Part shown: positions 1-10,732 of the stretch, piece after piece
Numbering within the stretch: position 1 is the first letter of the stretch
Layout of the letters: each line of letters begins with the position of its first letter
From: Caulobacter flavus
GTDB taxonomy: Bacteria; Pseudomonadota; Alphaproteobacteria; Caulobacterales; Caulobacteraceae
Direction of reading: 5' to 3'
Length of the DNA stretch: 64,000 nt
Assembly (NCBI RefSeq): GCF_003722335.1
Contig: NZ_CP026100.1
Coordinates: forward strand, 5,430,001-5,494,000
The notes under the pieces: model-generated
Seen by the model: the letters and a program-made list of their open reading frames with translations, nothing else
What the model was told of the DNA's origin: nothing
Database searches by the model: none
Position numbers and translations under genes: made by a program

Positions 1-2665
1 CGTAGAAGCCCTGCAGGTTGAAGGCGTGCTTGGCCACGCCCGGGATCGGCAGGTTGTCGTCGTAGTCGTTCGACTTCGAGGTCTCAGAGTCGGAGAAGGT
101 GTAGTTGGCGTTGAAGCCGAACCCGTTCTCGAAGGCGTACTGCGCCGCCAGTTCGACGCCCTTGATACTGCCGCCGTCGCCGTTCACCGGCGCGGTGTAG
201 ACGCCCAGGGTCGCCCCTTCGACCGAACCGTCGGCCACGGTGCGCGGCACGGTGTCGGTCTGGATGAACGAGTCGACGCTCTTGTAGAAGAACGCGCCCG
301 AAACGATGCCGCTACGCCCGATGTAGCGCTCGTAGGCGATGTCGAACTGCGAGGCGCGGTACGGGTCGAGGTCCGGGTTGCCGCCGCTGCCGTTAGTGTA
401 GAGGAAGCGGTTGAGGTTCGGACCCGGCGTCGAGCTGCGGGTGAAGTTGAAGGCCGAGCCCTGGCCCAGCTGGAACAGGTCCTGGCGCGACACGACCCGG
501 GCCGCCGACACGCGCACCTTGTCGCTGTCGTTGATGTCGAACACCGCGCTCGCGCTGGGCAGGACGTCGGTATATTCGCGGGTGGTCTTGATGGCGTCCG
601 GATTGCCGATGACGCCGTTCCAGCTGTCGGTGCCCCAGTACCAGGGCGTGGTCGGGGTGCCGCTGGAGTCGATGGTCAGCTCGGTGCGGACCACGCGGAC
701 GCCGGCGTTGACGTGATAGCGGTCGTCGGAACCGCCCAGGTCGACCATGCCATAGCCGGTCGTGGTGCGCTCCTTGATCCGGAACGACTGGATCGGATCG
801 GCGAACTTCTGGAACGGGGTCGACGAATAGAGGTTCGACAGCCAGGCGACCGGGTTCTCCATCAGGCTGCGCTTCTGGAACAGCGCGTTGATGCCGCCGA
901 CGGTCAGGGTCTCGAACCGCTCGGGATTGCTGGCGGCGGTCTGGTACGGCGTGATCAGCGCCGGCGAGGCGCCGAAGCGGCCGTCGTCGGTGGCGGTCTG
1001 GCCGCAGTTGGGACGGCCCGGCGTGCCGGCGGGCAGGCCGCACGACTTGAAGCCGATGGCGCCGTCCTGGAAGTAGCCGTAAGGCGTCCAGTCCTGGCCG
1101 AAGGACCGGCCGTTCAGCTCGCCCTTGCCCGAATAGTCGGCCAGCAGCTGCCAGAATTCCGAGTCGATCTTGCGCTCGGCGTAGCGGACGCCGGCGGTGA
1201 TCACCAGGTCGCCGCTTTCACCGAACTCGGGACGGAACTTCAGGTCGCCGCGGATCGAGGTGTTGTCGATCTGGGTGTCCTCGCCGAACACCCAGTGCGA
1301 TTTGGCGAACACGCTGGAGGGCGTGGTGAACTGCGCCGCGTTGGCCGGGGTGAACTTGGGATTGTCGCCGTTGGCGTAGCTGTAGGTGAAGGTCGCCGGC
1401 GCGGTGGCGTTGGGCACCAGGCCTGCGGCCGTGCCGTTGCGCACGGTGTACTGGGTGTAGCGCACGTCGTTGTTGGCGCTGGCGCTCTCGTAGTCGGCGG
1501 TGGAGTAGGCCGCGCGCACGCTGCCGGTCACCCGCCCGCCGTTGTCCCAGTTCAGGGCGACCTGGAAGTTGTCGGTCTTGGCTTGCGAGTCCTGCAGGTA
1601 CGAGGTGCCCTCGGCCGAATTGGCGGTGACCGTGCCGCTCTGCAGCACGCCGTTGCCGTCGACGCTGGCGCCGGCCGCGTAGGTGGCGTTCTCGTTGGCG
1701 AACGGGAACTTGATCGAGGCTTCGCTGGTCTTGATCTTCAGGTCCGAGTGGAACCAGTCACCGGTCAGCTGCAGCGAGTCGGTCAGGGCGAAGTCGAGGT
1801 TGATCGACGCGCCGAGACGCTTGCGCTCCTGGTCGCGATAGGTGGCGTAGCGGTACTCGGGCGACCACACGTCGAGCGTGCCGCCGCCGACCACCGGCCG
1901 GTCGTTGAACGCCCAGCCGCCGCGGTTCTCGCCGCCCAGCACGTCGGTGTGGATCTCGGTCTTGTCGTAGGACAGCGTGCCCAGCACGGCGAAGCGGTCG
2001 CTGAACTTGTGGCCCAGCACCAGCGAACCGGTCGGGTTCCAGTCGGTGTCGCCGGCCTTGTTGCCGCGCAGGTCGCCGGCGATCGTGGTGTCGTCGCGCA
2101 AGCTGCGGGCGTTGCGGGTCTTCAGGTTGATGATGCCGCCCAGGCCGCCTTCCAGCAGCGAGGCGTCGGGCGACTTGTAGACGTCGACGCCGCCGATCAG
2201 TTCGGACGGGATGCCTTCCAGCGAGTTGGTCTGGTTGATCTTGCCCTCGCCCAGGCGGAACAGCTCCATGCCCGAGACGAAGATGTCGTTGTTCAGGACG
2301 GTGACGTTCTGGTCGAGGCCGCGGATGCGCACCCGGGTGCCCTGGCCGTTCTCGCGGTCGATCTGCACGCCAGGCAGGCGCTGCAGCGACTCGGCGATGT
2401 TCTGGTCGGGGAACTTGCCCATGTCCTCGGCGGTCACCGACTCGATGATCAGGTTCGAGTTCTTCTTGGCCGACAGCGCGCTCTGCAGCGAGGCGCGGAA
2501 GCCGGTGACGATCACCTCTTCAACCGCAGATGGTTCCTGGGCCGAGGCCGGCGCCGCCGCGTCGGTCGCGGCGGTCTGGGCCAGGGCCTGGCCCGCGCCC
2601 AGCAGGACGACCGAGGACGCCGCCGCCATCAGCGCGTACCGGGTCGCGTAAGTCTTCGAAATCAT
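1..2665 (-). CDS. TonB-dependent receptor (C-terminus cut by window edge)
   Basis: Outer-membrane TonB-dependent receptor that would import a bulky substrate using the ExbB-ExbD-TonB complex. The visible 888 residues start with a signal peptide (about 1-29, ending ALA-Q), then a TonB-box-like stretch VEEVIVTG at 48-55 and a plug with FPDQNIAESLQRLPGVQI, which is typical of the large Caulobacter receptors. The frame is open to base 1, where GVAKHAFNLQGFY reads like the last part of the beta-barrel, so roughly 80-100 residues are missing. The start at 2665 is chosen because AGGGG lies six bases upstream; an in-frame ATG at 2671 is too close to that site. The promoter region carries two LacI-type palindromes, so a sugar ligand is likely (inference). 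The substrate is unknown. Confidence 0.9.
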   Translation of the reverse strand, partial: MISKTYATRYALMAAASSVVLLGAGQALAQTAATDAAAPASAQEPSAVEEVIVTGFRASLQSALSAKKNSNLIIESVTAEDMGKFPDQNIAESLQRLPGVQIDRENGQGTRVRIRGLDQNVTVLNNDIFVSGMELFRLGEGKINQTNSLEGIPSELIGGVDVYKSPDASLLEGGLGGIINLKTRNARSLRDDTTIAGDLRGNKAGDTDWNPTGSLVLGHKFSDRFAVLGTLSYDKTEIHTDVLGGENRGGWAFNDRPVVGGGTLDVWSPEYRYATYRDQERKRLGASINLDFALTDSLQLTGDWFHSDLKIKTSEASIKFPFANENATYAAGASVDGNGVLQSGTVTANSAEGTSYLQDSQAKTDNFQVALNWDNGGRVTGSVRAAYSTADYESASANNDVRYTQYTVRNGTAAGLVPNATAPATFTYSYANGDNPKFTPANAAQFTTPSSVFAKSHWVFGEDTQIDNTSIRGDLKFRPEFGESGDLVITAGVRYAERKIDSEFWQLLADYSGKGELNGRSFGQDWTPYGYFQDGAIGFKSCGLPAGTPGRPNCGQTATDDGRFGASPALITPYQTAASNPERFETLTVGGINALFQKRSLMENPVAWLSNLYSSTPFQKFADPIQSFRIKERTTTGYGMVDLGGSDDRYHVNAGVRVVRTELTIDSSGTPTTPWYWGTDSWNGVIGNPDAIKTTREYTDVLPSASAVFDINDSDKVRVSAARVVSRQDLFQLGQGSAFNFTRSSTPGPNLNRFLYTNGSGGNPDLDPYRASQFDIAYERYIGRSGIVSGAFFYKSVDSFIQTDTVPRTVADGSVEGATLGVYTAPVNGDGGSIKGVELAAQYAFENGFGFNANYTFSDSETSKSNDYDDNLPIPGVAKHAFNLQGFY

Positions 2666-2816
2666 GAGCATTCCCCTAGGTTACGGCCGCAGAGAGCCGA
2701 TCTCCGCCGACGGCGTCGACGTGAGCAAGTTCGCCAGTTTTTCGGGATGCCTTGCGCATCCTCCCTTGTTCTCCGGCCCTTCTCGGGGGTCGGCGACTGC
2801 AACCTATGAGGAACGC

Positions 2817-2845
2817 GACAGCGCTGTCAATGGACAACGCTGTCA
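2817..2845. promoter_or_regulatory. Tandem LacI-type operators before the TonB receptor
   Basis: GACAGCGCTGTC (2817-2828) is a perfect palindrome. GACAACGCTGTC (2833-2844) is a near copy with its centre 16 bp away. Read on the minus strand, each site contains TTGACA, a good -35 element. Both resemble the palindromes before lacI (4449-4462) and zwf (9639-9654). The likely ligand is the neighbouring LacI-family repressor (inference). Confidence 0.6.
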
Positions 2846-2897
2846 ATCGCGTAACAAAATTCTCTTTCCGTAATTGTGTGATTTATCCGCTGAAAGC

Positions 2898-2926
2898 CGC
2901 GAAGCCTTGCGGAACAAGGCTTCGCG
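2898..2926 (-). terminator. Hairpin after the small minus-strand ORF
   Basis: A 12-bp perfect stem (arms 2898-2909 and 2915-2926, loop CGGAA) lies about 40 bases past the stop of the small ORF at 2969-3124. On the minus strand it is followed by GGCTTTC, so the U-tract is poor. It may be a terminator or an RNA-stabilising hairpin. Confidence 0.5.
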
Positions 2927-2968
2927 ACGCGGTGCAGGCGCGGCCCCTGAGGGCCGTGCGGCCGTGGG

Positions 2969-3124
2969 TCAGCCGATCTGTTCGATGATGTGTTCGCGCA
3001 GTTGCGCGCGAGTCAGCCCCGGCCACGCCCATTCGGTGCGAGGCGACGGCGCGGCGACACGCGGCTGCGACGGGGTGCGAGGCTTGCGTTGAACGGCGGC
3101 CGCGCGAGTGAAATTGGTCTTCAT
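2969..3124 (-). CDS. Small basic hypothetical protein (51 aa)
   Basis: Short minus-strand ORF starting MKTNFTRAAAVQRKP and ending WPGLTRAQLREHIIEQIG. It has a basic, proline-rich N-terminal half and a likely C-terminal amphipathic helix. GGAA lies a few bases before the ATG and a strong hairpin follows the stop. It sits alone between the TonB receptor and lacI. I do not recognise a family. It could be a spurious ORF, but the well-formed C-terminus and the downstream hairpin favour a real gene. Confidence 0.45.
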   Translation of the reverse strand: MKTNFTRAAAVQRKPRTPSQPRVAAPSPRTEWAWPGLTRAQLREHIIEQIG

Positions 3125-3374
3125 GTAGTTCCAGATAGAGGGCCGGACGGATCGTCGGGCCCGAACGATAGTCGTGGGAGATAAAGCCCAAGGGGCGGCG
3201 TTCGAGACGCTCGCGGAGATGGGCGGGTGAAGCGCAGCGGCGCTCGGCCCCAAGGGCCATGCCGCGATCAGCGCTGACCACGATATGGAGAGCCGATCGC
3301 GATATTCAACCCCGTCACGAGCGGCGATCGGCAAATTTTCTTCCGGAAGGCGGGATGGAGCGACAGCCCCTCCC

Positions 3375-4397
3375 CTACTCCGCCGCCGGGCCCGTGCTCT
3401 CGCGCACCACCAGCTCGAAGTCCAGCAGGCGCGACGGCGGCGGGCCGCCGTCCTCGCCCTTCAGGTCGCCGCTGAGCAGCAGGTCGGCGGCGGCCGCCGC
3501 CATGGCCTGGATCGGCTGGCGCACCGTGGTCAGCTGCGGCCAGACGACCTTGGCGCCCGGCGTGTCGTCGAAACCGGCCACCGACAGGGTCTCGGGCACG
3601 TTCAGGCGCAGGCGGTTGGCCACGGCCATGACGCCGAGCGCCATGTCGTCGTTGGAGGCGAAGATCGCCGTCGGCCGGTCGTCGCCCGCCAGCAGGGTCT
3701 CGGCCGCCTCGAAGCCCGAGCGGAACGAGAACCAGCCCTGGGCAACGCGGTCCTCGCGCACGGCCAGGCCGTGATCGGCCATGGCCTTGGCGTAGCCGTC
3801 GTAGCGCAGGTGGGCCGCGCCGTGGTCGGGGTGGCCCTTGATGAAGGCGATGTCCTTGTGGCCCAGCTTGATCAGGTGGGCGGTCATCTCGTAGGCGGCG
3901 GCCATGTCGTCCATCCGCACATAGGCCGAGCGGTCGAGATCCTTGTCCGGCGACAGGCGCACATAGGGCACGCCCTCGGCGTCCAGCACGGCCAGCACCC
4001 GCGCGTCGTCGCAGACCGGCGGGGTCAGGATCACCCCGTCCATGCGCAGGGTGGCCAGCATCGGCGCCACCTGCTCCTCGACGTCGCCCTCGGAATCCAG
4101 CGGCTCGACGATCAGGTGATAACCCTCGGTGCGACAGCGACCGATGGCGCCCAGCTGCACGTCGGTGACGTAGGCGGGGCTCGGGTTGTCGAAGAATACC
4201 CCGATCAGATAGGCCTTGGACCCCGCCAGGCTGCGAGCCGAGATATTGGGGCGGTAGTTCAGCGCCGCCACGGCTTCCTGCACCCGGTCGCGGGTGTCGG
4301 CCTTGACGTTGGGCTCGCGGTTCAGCACCCGCGACACGGTCTTGATCGAAACGCCCGACATGCGGGCGACGTCGTGGATCGTAACCTTGGCGTTCAA
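3375..4397 (-). CDS. LacI-family transcriptional repressor
   Basis: DNA-binding regulator of 340 residues, the usual LacI length. The N-terminal helix-turn-helix is at residues 5-24 (VTIHDVARMSGVSIKTVSRV), followed by the hinge helix (YRPNISARSLAG) and a periplasmic-binding-like effector domain (IAFIKGHPDHG, AIFASNDDMALGV, SVAGFDDTP). Its own promoter holds the near-palindrome TGACAACCTTGTCA at 4449-4462, suggesting autorepression. Related palindromes occur before zwf and before the TonB receptor. The position between glk and the receptor fits a repressor of glucose uptake and Entner-Doudoroff genes. The effector is not deducible; 6-phosphogluconate, KDPG or a sugar are candidates (inference). 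Confidence 0.92.
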   Translation of the reverse strand: MNAKVTIHDVARMSGVSIKTVSRVLNREPNVKADTRDRVQEAVAALNYRPNISARSLAGSKAYLIGVFFDNPSPAYVTDVQLGAIGRCRTEGYHLIVEPLDSEGDVEEQVAPMLATLRMDGVILTPPVCDDARVLAVLDAEGVPYVRLSPDKDLDRSAYVRMDDMAAAYEMTAHLIKLGHKDIAFIKGHPDHGAAHLRYDGYAKAMADHGLAVREDRVAQGWFSFRSGFEAAETLLAGDDRPTAIFASNDDMALGVMAVANRLRLNVPETLSVAGFDDTPGAKVVWPQLTTVRQPIQAMAAAAADLLLSGDLKGEDGGPPPSRLLDFELVVRESTGPAAE

Positions 4398-4448
4398 GAA
4401 ATGGCCTCGCGCGGCGTTGATTCAGCCTTCAAGCGAGACAACAAGCCA

Positions 4449-4462
4449 TGACAACCTTGTCA
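4449..4462. promoter_or_regulatory. LacI-type operator before lacI
   Basis: TGACAA-CC-TTGTCA has perfect six-base arms and lies 52 bases upstream of the lacI start. On the minus strand it embeds TTGACA, a -35 element. It is the same motif class as the zwf operator and suggests autoregulation. Confidence 0.6.
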
Positions 4463-4536
4463 AGGCGACCCCTTTTTGGATGGGAATGTTGAAAACGAGG
4501 GTTCTGGCAGCGGTTCCCGTGACGGAAACCTCGTCT

Positions 4537-4608
4537 TTCGACAGGCTCAGGATGAGGTTTCCAAACGCCCCGAACGCTGGCCATGGTCCTCATCCTGAGC
4601 TCGTCGAA
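4537..4608. repeat. Inverted repeat (CTCAGGATGAGG family)
   Basis: Two 21-base arms (4537-4557 and 4588-4608) are inverted copies of each other with two mismatches. Their core is CAGGCTCAGGATGAGG. The same element occurs at 56707-56776, and a relative at 48471-48572. It lies just past the stop of glk, so it may also end the Entner-Doudoroff transcript (inference). Confidence 0.65.
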
Positions 4609-4632
4609 GGACGAGGACCACGCACCAGGCTC

Positions 4633-5622
4633 CTACGAAATCGACGCTTGGCCGTCCGGCGTCATCGCCACGGCCGCGCCGATCAGGGCGGTGTGGGGAT
4701 GCAGGATCACGTGGGTCGGGATGTCCTTCACGTAGTCCGAAAGCCGGCCCTTGGCCTCGAAGCGCGCGCGGAAGGCGCTGGCTTCCAGGAGGTCGATGAT
4801 CCGGGGCGCGATGCCGCCGGCGATGAACACGCCGCCGCGCGCGCCAAGCGCCAGGGCCAGGTCCCCCGCCGTCGAGCCCAGGATGGCGCAGAACCGCTCG
4901 ACCGTGGCCTTGCAGCACTCGCGACCGGCGACCGCGCCCTCGGTGATGGCCTTGGCGGCCAGCTCCTCGACCGGACGCCCCTCGATCTGGGCCAGCAGGA
5001 CGTGCAGGTCCTCCATGCCCGGACCGGCCAGGATGCGTTCGACCGACACGCGACCGTACTTGGCCTGCAGGCCGCGCAGGATCTCGATCTCGATCTCGTC
5101 GACCGGTGCGAACGAGATGTGGCCGCCCTCGGTGGTCAGCGGGGTGTCGCAGCCGTGACGGCGCACCATGCCGGCGGCGCCGAAGCCGGTGCCCGGGCCG
5201 ATGATCGCCAGGTCCCCCTCGCCCGAGGTCGGCAGCGGGCCGATCTGGCGCAGGTCCTTGGGCGACAGGCGCGGCGCGGCCAGGGCCTGGGCCGTGAAGT
5301 CATTGATCAGGCGGGCGTTACGAAAGCCGCCCGCGCGGCGCAGGCTGTCTTCCGACAGCCGCCAGTCGATGTTGGTGAAATGAACGGCGCCATGCTCGAT
5401 CGGACCCGCCACCGCGACCACGGCCTGGTCGGGGTGCTTGACCCCCACCTTGGCCAGATAGTCCTCGATGGCGTCCTCGGCCGTGTCGTAGTCCTCGCCC
5501 TTGTAGGCGGTGGGCTCGATCAGCCGGGGATCGGGACCGTCGAAATCGACCAGGGCGAAGCGGGCGTTGGTGCCGCCGATGTCCCCGACCAGGCCCAGCC
5601 CGTGTGCAGTGGCGCCGTTCAT
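4633..5622 (-). CDS. glk: Glucokinase
   Basis: Phosphorylates glucose to glucose-6-phosphate with ATP in the cytoplasm. The 329-residue protein has the phosphate-binding motif GDIGGTNARFAL (from residue 13), a sugar-binding NDF (108-110), GPGTGFG (142-148) and EGGH (165-168), matching the proteobacterial Glk family rather than ROK kinases. The ATG at 5622 is preferred because the N-terminal motif follows at once; a longer in-frame start would run into edd. It is the last gene of zwf-pgl-edd-glk, 16 bases after the edd stop. An inverted repeat follows its stop codon. Confidence 0.93.
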   Translation of the reverse strand: MNGATAHGLGLVGDIGGTNARFALVDFDGPDPRLIEPTAYKGEDYDTAEDAIEDYLAKVGVKHPDQAVVAVAGPIEHGAVHFTNIDWRLSEDSLRRAGGFRNARLINDFTAQALAAPRLSPKDLRQIGPLPTSGEGDLAIIGPGTGFGAAGMVRRHGCDTPLTTEGGHISFAPVDEIEIEILRGLQAKYGRVSVERILAGPGMEDLHVLLAQIEGRPVEELAAKAITEGAVAGRECCKATVERFCAILGSTAGDLALALGARGGVFIAGGIAPRIIDLLEASAFRARFEAKGRLSDYVKDIPTHVILHPHTALIGAAVAMTPDGQASIS

Positions 5623-5638
5623 GGGTTTCCCGTTCCCT

Positions 5639-7450
<1,812 letters not shown>

Positions 7451-7456
7451 CAGAAC

Positions 7457-8143
7457 TTACTCCGCCCAGAGGATGCGGACCGGCGCGCGGTCCTGCTTCA
7501 GGATCCTGGCGATCGGCAGGTCGGGATCGACCTCGCCGTCCAGGAGCTCACGCTTGGCCTCGCCGGTGACCAGCAGCACGATCAGCGACGCCTGGATCAA
7601 CGCCTGGAAGGTCAGGCTGATCCGCGGCAGGTCGGGGGCCGGCTCGCCCTTGGGCACGGCCACGACCAGGCGATCGGTGTCGGGATCCAGGCCCGCGGCC
7701 AGGGCGGGGTTGCCCGGAAACAGCGAGGCGAAATGGCCGTCGGCGCCGACGCCCAGCAGCACCACGCCGAACGGCAGGGCCTGGGCCACGCCTTCCTCGG
7801 CCTTGCGGGCCGAGGCTTCCTGGTCGACGCCCTCGAAATAGAGCGGCGCGAAGCTGGCCTTGGCGGCCTCGCCGACCAGGAGGTGCCGGTGCGCCAGGCC
7901 TTGGTTGCTGCCCGGATGGTCGGGCGGCACGAAGCGGTCGTCGCTGAGGGTGACGGTGACCTTGTCCCAGGGGACGGTCAGGGTCGCCAGGCGGTCGTAG
8001 ACGGGCGCGGGCGTGGTGCCGCCGGTGGCGGCGAACCCGGCCTTGCCGTGGGTCGCCACGGCCGTGTTCAGGGCGCCGGCGATGGTCGAGGCGGCCGCGT
8101 CGTACAGCGCCTCGCGCGTCGGGAAGACTTCGATCTTGGGCAT
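7457..8143 (-). CDS. pgl: 6-Phosphogluconolactonase
   Basis: Hydrolyses 6-phosphogluconolactone to 6-phosphogluconate. The 228-residue protein is of the DevB/SOL type, with an early glycine motif TGGTTP, the SDDRFV segment at 67-72 and the family signature GVGADGHFASLFPG at 131-144. It is the second gene of the operon, 15 bases after the zwf stop. That order, between the dehydrogenase and the dehydratase, supports the assignment. Confidence 0.95.
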   Translation of the reverse strand: MPKIEVFPTREALYDAAASTIAGALNTAVATHGKAGFAATGGTTPAPVYDRLATLTVPWDKVTVTLSDDRFVPPDHPGSNQGLAHRHLLVGEAAKASFAPLYFEGVDQEASARKAEEGVAQALPFGVVLLGVGADGHFASLFPGNPALAAGLDPDTDRLVVAVPKGEPAPDLPRISLTFQALIQASLIVLLVTGEAKRELLDGEVDPDLPIARILKQDRAPVRILWAE

Positions 8144-8158
8144 GTTGCGATTACCCCC

Positions 8159-9625
8159 TTACGACTTCCAGCCGCGGCCTTGCGGCGCGATCAGCGAGGC
8201 GGCGCTGGGCGGCCCCCAGGTGCCGGCGGCATAGGTCGCCGGCTCGATGCCCGCGTCGGCCCAGGCCTTGGCCACGCCGTCGACGAACCGCCACGCGGCC
8301 TCGACCTCGTCGCGGCGGACGAACAGGGTGCGGTCGCCGCGGAACGCGTCCAGCAGCAGCTTCTCGTAGGCGATCCGGCGACGGGCGCCCGGCGCAGCCA
8401 TGTTCAGCGACAGCGGCAGCGACTGCAGGCGCATGCCCTCTTCCGACAGACCCGGACGCTTGGTCATCACCGACAGCGAGATGTCTTCTTCCGGCTGCAG
8501 GTCGATGACCAGGCGGTTGGCCTGCATCTCGCCCTGGGTCACCTGGCCGAAGATGTTGTGCGGCACGGGCTTGAACTGGACGACGATCTGGGTGCGACGG
8601 TCGGGCAGGTTCTTGCCGGTGCGCAGGAAGAACGGAACACCCGCCCAGCGCCAGTTGTCGATCGCCACCTTCATGGCCACGAAGGTCTCGGTCTTGGACG
8701 GCTGGCCCACTTCTTCGAGATAGCCGGCGCGGGCCGTGCCCTCGACGACGCCCGCCACGTACTGGCCGCGGACGGTGTCGTGCGCCACGTTGTCCTTGGT
8801 GAAGGGACGCAAGGACCGCAGCACCTTGACCTTCTCGTCGCGCACGGCGTCGGGATCGAAGCCCGACGGGGCCTCCATCGCCACCAGGCAGAGCAGCTGC
8901 AGCAGGTGGTTCTGCAGCATGTCGCGCAGGGCGCCGTACTCGTCGTAATAGGGCCAGCGGTCGCCGACCTTCTCGGTCTCGGCGATGGTGATCTGGACGT
9001 GGTCGATCGACTTGTTGTCCCACAGCGGCTCGAACAGCACGTTGGCGAACCGCAGGGCGGTGAGGTTCTGGACCGTCTCCTTGCCCAGGTAGTGGTCGAT
9101 GCGGAAGATCTGGCTCTCGTCGACCACCGCGCCGACGGCGGCGTTCGTGGCCTTGGAGCTTTCCAGGTCGCGGCCGATCGGCTTTTCCAGCACCAGGCGG
9201 GTCGACGGACCGGTCAGGCCGGCGGACTGCAGGGCCTGGCAGGCGGCGGGATAGAGGCTGGGCGAGACGGCGAAGAACACCGTCAGCGAGTCGTGGCCGC
9301 CGATCTTGTCGGCCAGGGCCTTGGCGCCCTCTTCCTTGGTGATGTCGACCGAGAGGTAGTCGAGGCGGGCGGCCAGGCGTTCCCACGCGGCCTCTTCGAC
9401 ATTGGCGCGCTTGCCCAGGTGCTCGCGCACCAGCTTGCGATAGCCCGCGCCGTCCAGGTCGCCGCGCGCGACGCCGAAGATGCGCAGATCGCGCGGCAGC
9501 AGCCGGTCGACTTCCAGGAAATACAGCGACGGCAGAAGCATCCGCAGGGCCAGGTCGCCGGCGCCTCCGAGAAGCACCAGGACGTCGCGGCCGGTCTCAC
9601 CGTTCTCGGCTTTTTTCTTGGTCAA
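8159..9625 (-). CDS. zwf: Glucose-6-phosphate 1-dehydrogenase
   Basis: Oxidises glucose-6-phosphate with NAD(P)+ to the lactone and opens the Entner-Doudoroff operon. The nucleotide-binding loop is GGAGDLALR (about 20-28), EKPIG is at 147-151, and the catalytic signature RIDHYLGKE is at 175-183. The start is not obvious. A TTG at 9625 has AGGGTGG six bases upstream and gives 488 residues, the usual size. The longer frame to 9700 would place the operator palindrome at 9639-9654 inside the gene, which argues against it. Regulation by the adjacent LacI protein is inferred from that operator. Confidence 0.94.
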   Translation of the reverse strand: MTKKKAENGETGRDVLVLLGGAGDLALRMLLPSLYFLEVDRLLPRDLRIFGVARGDLDGAGYRKLVREHLGKRANVEEAAWERLAARLDYLSVDITKEEGAKALADKIGGHDSLTVFFAVSPSLYPAACQALQSAGLTGPSTRLVLEKPIGRDLESSKATNAAVGAVVDESQIFRIDHYLGKETVQNLTALRFANVLFEPLWDNKSIDHVQITIAETEKVGDRWPYYDEYGALRDMLQNHLLQLLCLVAMEAPSGFDPDAVRDEKVKVLRSLRPFTKDNVAHDTVRGQYVAGVVEGTARAGYLEEVGQPSKTETFVAMKVAIDNWRWAGVPFFLRTGKNLPDRRTQIVVQFKPVPHNIFGQVTQGEMQANRLVIDLQPEEDISLSVMTKRPGLSEEGMRLQSLPLSLNMAAPGARRRIAYEKLLLDAFRGDRTLFVRRDEVEAAWRFVDGVAKAWADAGIEPATYAAGTWGPPSAASLIAPQGRGWKS

Positions 9626-9638
9626 TTTCGTCCACCCT

Positions 9639-9654
9639 ATGACAACGTTGTCAT
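9639..9654. promoter_or_regulatory. LacI-type operator of the zwf operon
   Basis: ATGACAACGTTGTCAT is a perfect 16-bp palindrome 14 bases upstream of the zwf start. It shares arms TGACAA/TTGTCA with the lacI site. Its position over the leader fits repression by roadblock or promoter occlusion. Confidence 0.7.
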
Positions 9655-9835
9655 GACATGCCCGTGCGCGCTTGGCAAGCACGCGGTCGACCCGGCCCAA
9701 GGCGACCCCAAAACCCGCCCTGCGGCGCGGCCCCTACCTAGGCCCTTTGTCGGCCGGTCGCCATAAGACCAATCGCTTTTCCAAAACGCGTGACACGGCT
9801 TGTCCGAGCCGCCTTTTTTCAGGCATCACCTGCCC

Positions 9836-10348
9836 ATGAGCACGACCCTGCGCCGCGCCGTCCTGCAGGACGCCGAGACCTTGTCCGCCCTGGGGGCGCG
9901 CACCTTCACCGAGACCTTCGCGCACCTCTATCCGCCCAAGGACCTGGAGACGTTCCTGGCATACGCCTACGGCCTGGAACGCACGCGCGCCGACCTCGCC
10001 GATCCCGACAAGGCCAGCTGGATCCTGGAGCATGACAGGCAGGCGATCGGGTACGCCCTGGCCGGTCCGTGCGACCTGCCCCACCCCGAGGTGAAGGACG
10101 GCGACGGCGAGCTGAAGCGAATCTACGTGCTGAAGGATCATCAGGGCGGCGGGCGCGGATCGCTGCTGCTGAACACCGCCCTGGAATGGCTGGAACGGCA
10201 CGGCCCGCGCCGCCTGTGGATCGGCGTCTGGTCCGAGAACCACGGCGCACAGCGTCTCTATGGCCGCATGGGCTTCGAGAAGGCCGGCGAGTATTTCTTC
10301 CCGGTCGGCGAGATCCAGGACCTGGAGTTCATCCTGCGGCGGGGATGA
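9836..10348 (+). CDS. GNAT-family N-acetyltransferase
   Basis: Cytoplasmic acetyl-CoA-dependent acetyltransferase of 170 residues. The acetyl-CoA loop is seen in RIYVLKDHQGGGRGSLLL, and the C-terminal GVWSENHGAQRLYGRMGFEKAGEY is the usual GNAT motif B. The ATG at 9836 gives MSTTLRRAVLQDAETLS, a typical GNAT start; an upstream TTG at 9800 would add 12 unlikely residues. It is transcribed away from zwf. The substrate, whether a protein, an antibiotic or a polyamine, cannot be told. Confidence 0.85.
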   Translation: MSTTLRRAVLQDAETLSALGARTFTETFAHLYPPKDLETFLAYAYGLERTRADLADPDKASWILEHDRQAIGYALAGPCDLPHPEVKDGDGELKRIYVLKDHQGGGRGSLLLNTALEWLERHGPRRLWIGVWSENHGAQRLYGRMGFEKAGEYFFPVGEIQDLEFILRRG

Positions 10349-10386
10349 GGACGTCCAAGACTTTACGACCCGACACAACTCGCTTT

Positions 10387-10490
10387 CCTCGCCCTCGTGG
10401 CGAGGCCCCACGCTTCGACCTGCTCAGACCTTTCACGCACGGCCGCCGCTTGAGCAGCCGCGGCCATGGACCCTCGCCACGAGGGCGAGG
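10387..10490. repeat. Inverted repeat (CGCCCTCGTGGCG family)
   Basis: CCTCGCCCTCGTGGCGAGG (10387-10405) is repeated as its exact reverse complement at 10472-10490. Each arm is itself partly palindromic. A shorter pair of the same family lies at 39511-39625. It sits between convergent genes (GNAT and the small ORF at 10517-10669) and could act as a bidirectional terminator. Confidence 0.6.
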
Positions 10491-10516
10491 GAGGCAGTGA
10501 AAAGTACTGGAGAGGG

Positions 10517-10669
10517 CTAATGCCCGGGACGCGGCTCGAACGAGCGCTTCTCGTCCTTCAGCTCGACGCATTCCTTGGCGGGCTTCTGGCCGTGCTGGGC
10601 CTTGGGCTCCGACTTGGAGAACGCGAAGTCGGTCGTCGGTTTCTGGTGCTGGAACATCTTGGTCATCAT
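10517..10669 (-). CDS. Small charged hypothetical protein (50 aa)
   Basis: Minus-strand ORF encoding MMTKMFQHQKPTTDFAF and ending EKRSFEPRPGH. It is rich in lysine, glutamate and histidine, with no hydrophobic segment. GGGAGG lies seven bases before the ATG, a good ribosome-binding site. It lies 63 bases beyond the stop of the transglutaminase-like gene on the same strand and may be co-transcribed with it. I do not recognise a family. Confidence 0.6.
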   Translation of the reverse strand: MMTKMFQHQKPTTDFAFSKSEPKAQHGQKPAKECVELKDEKRSFEPRPGH

Positions 10670-10732
10670 GGCGGCGCCTCCCGTCTGAACATCACTCTCG
10701 CACGCCTTGCCGGCGCTTTTCGTTGATCGGCC

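Noticed and set aside
26..2809. Very long plus-strand open frame of about 930 codons opposite the TonB receptor
   Set aside because: It is Arg/Val/Gly-rich with no fold features, and the minus strand codes for an unmistakable receptor; it is a GC-rich shadow frame.
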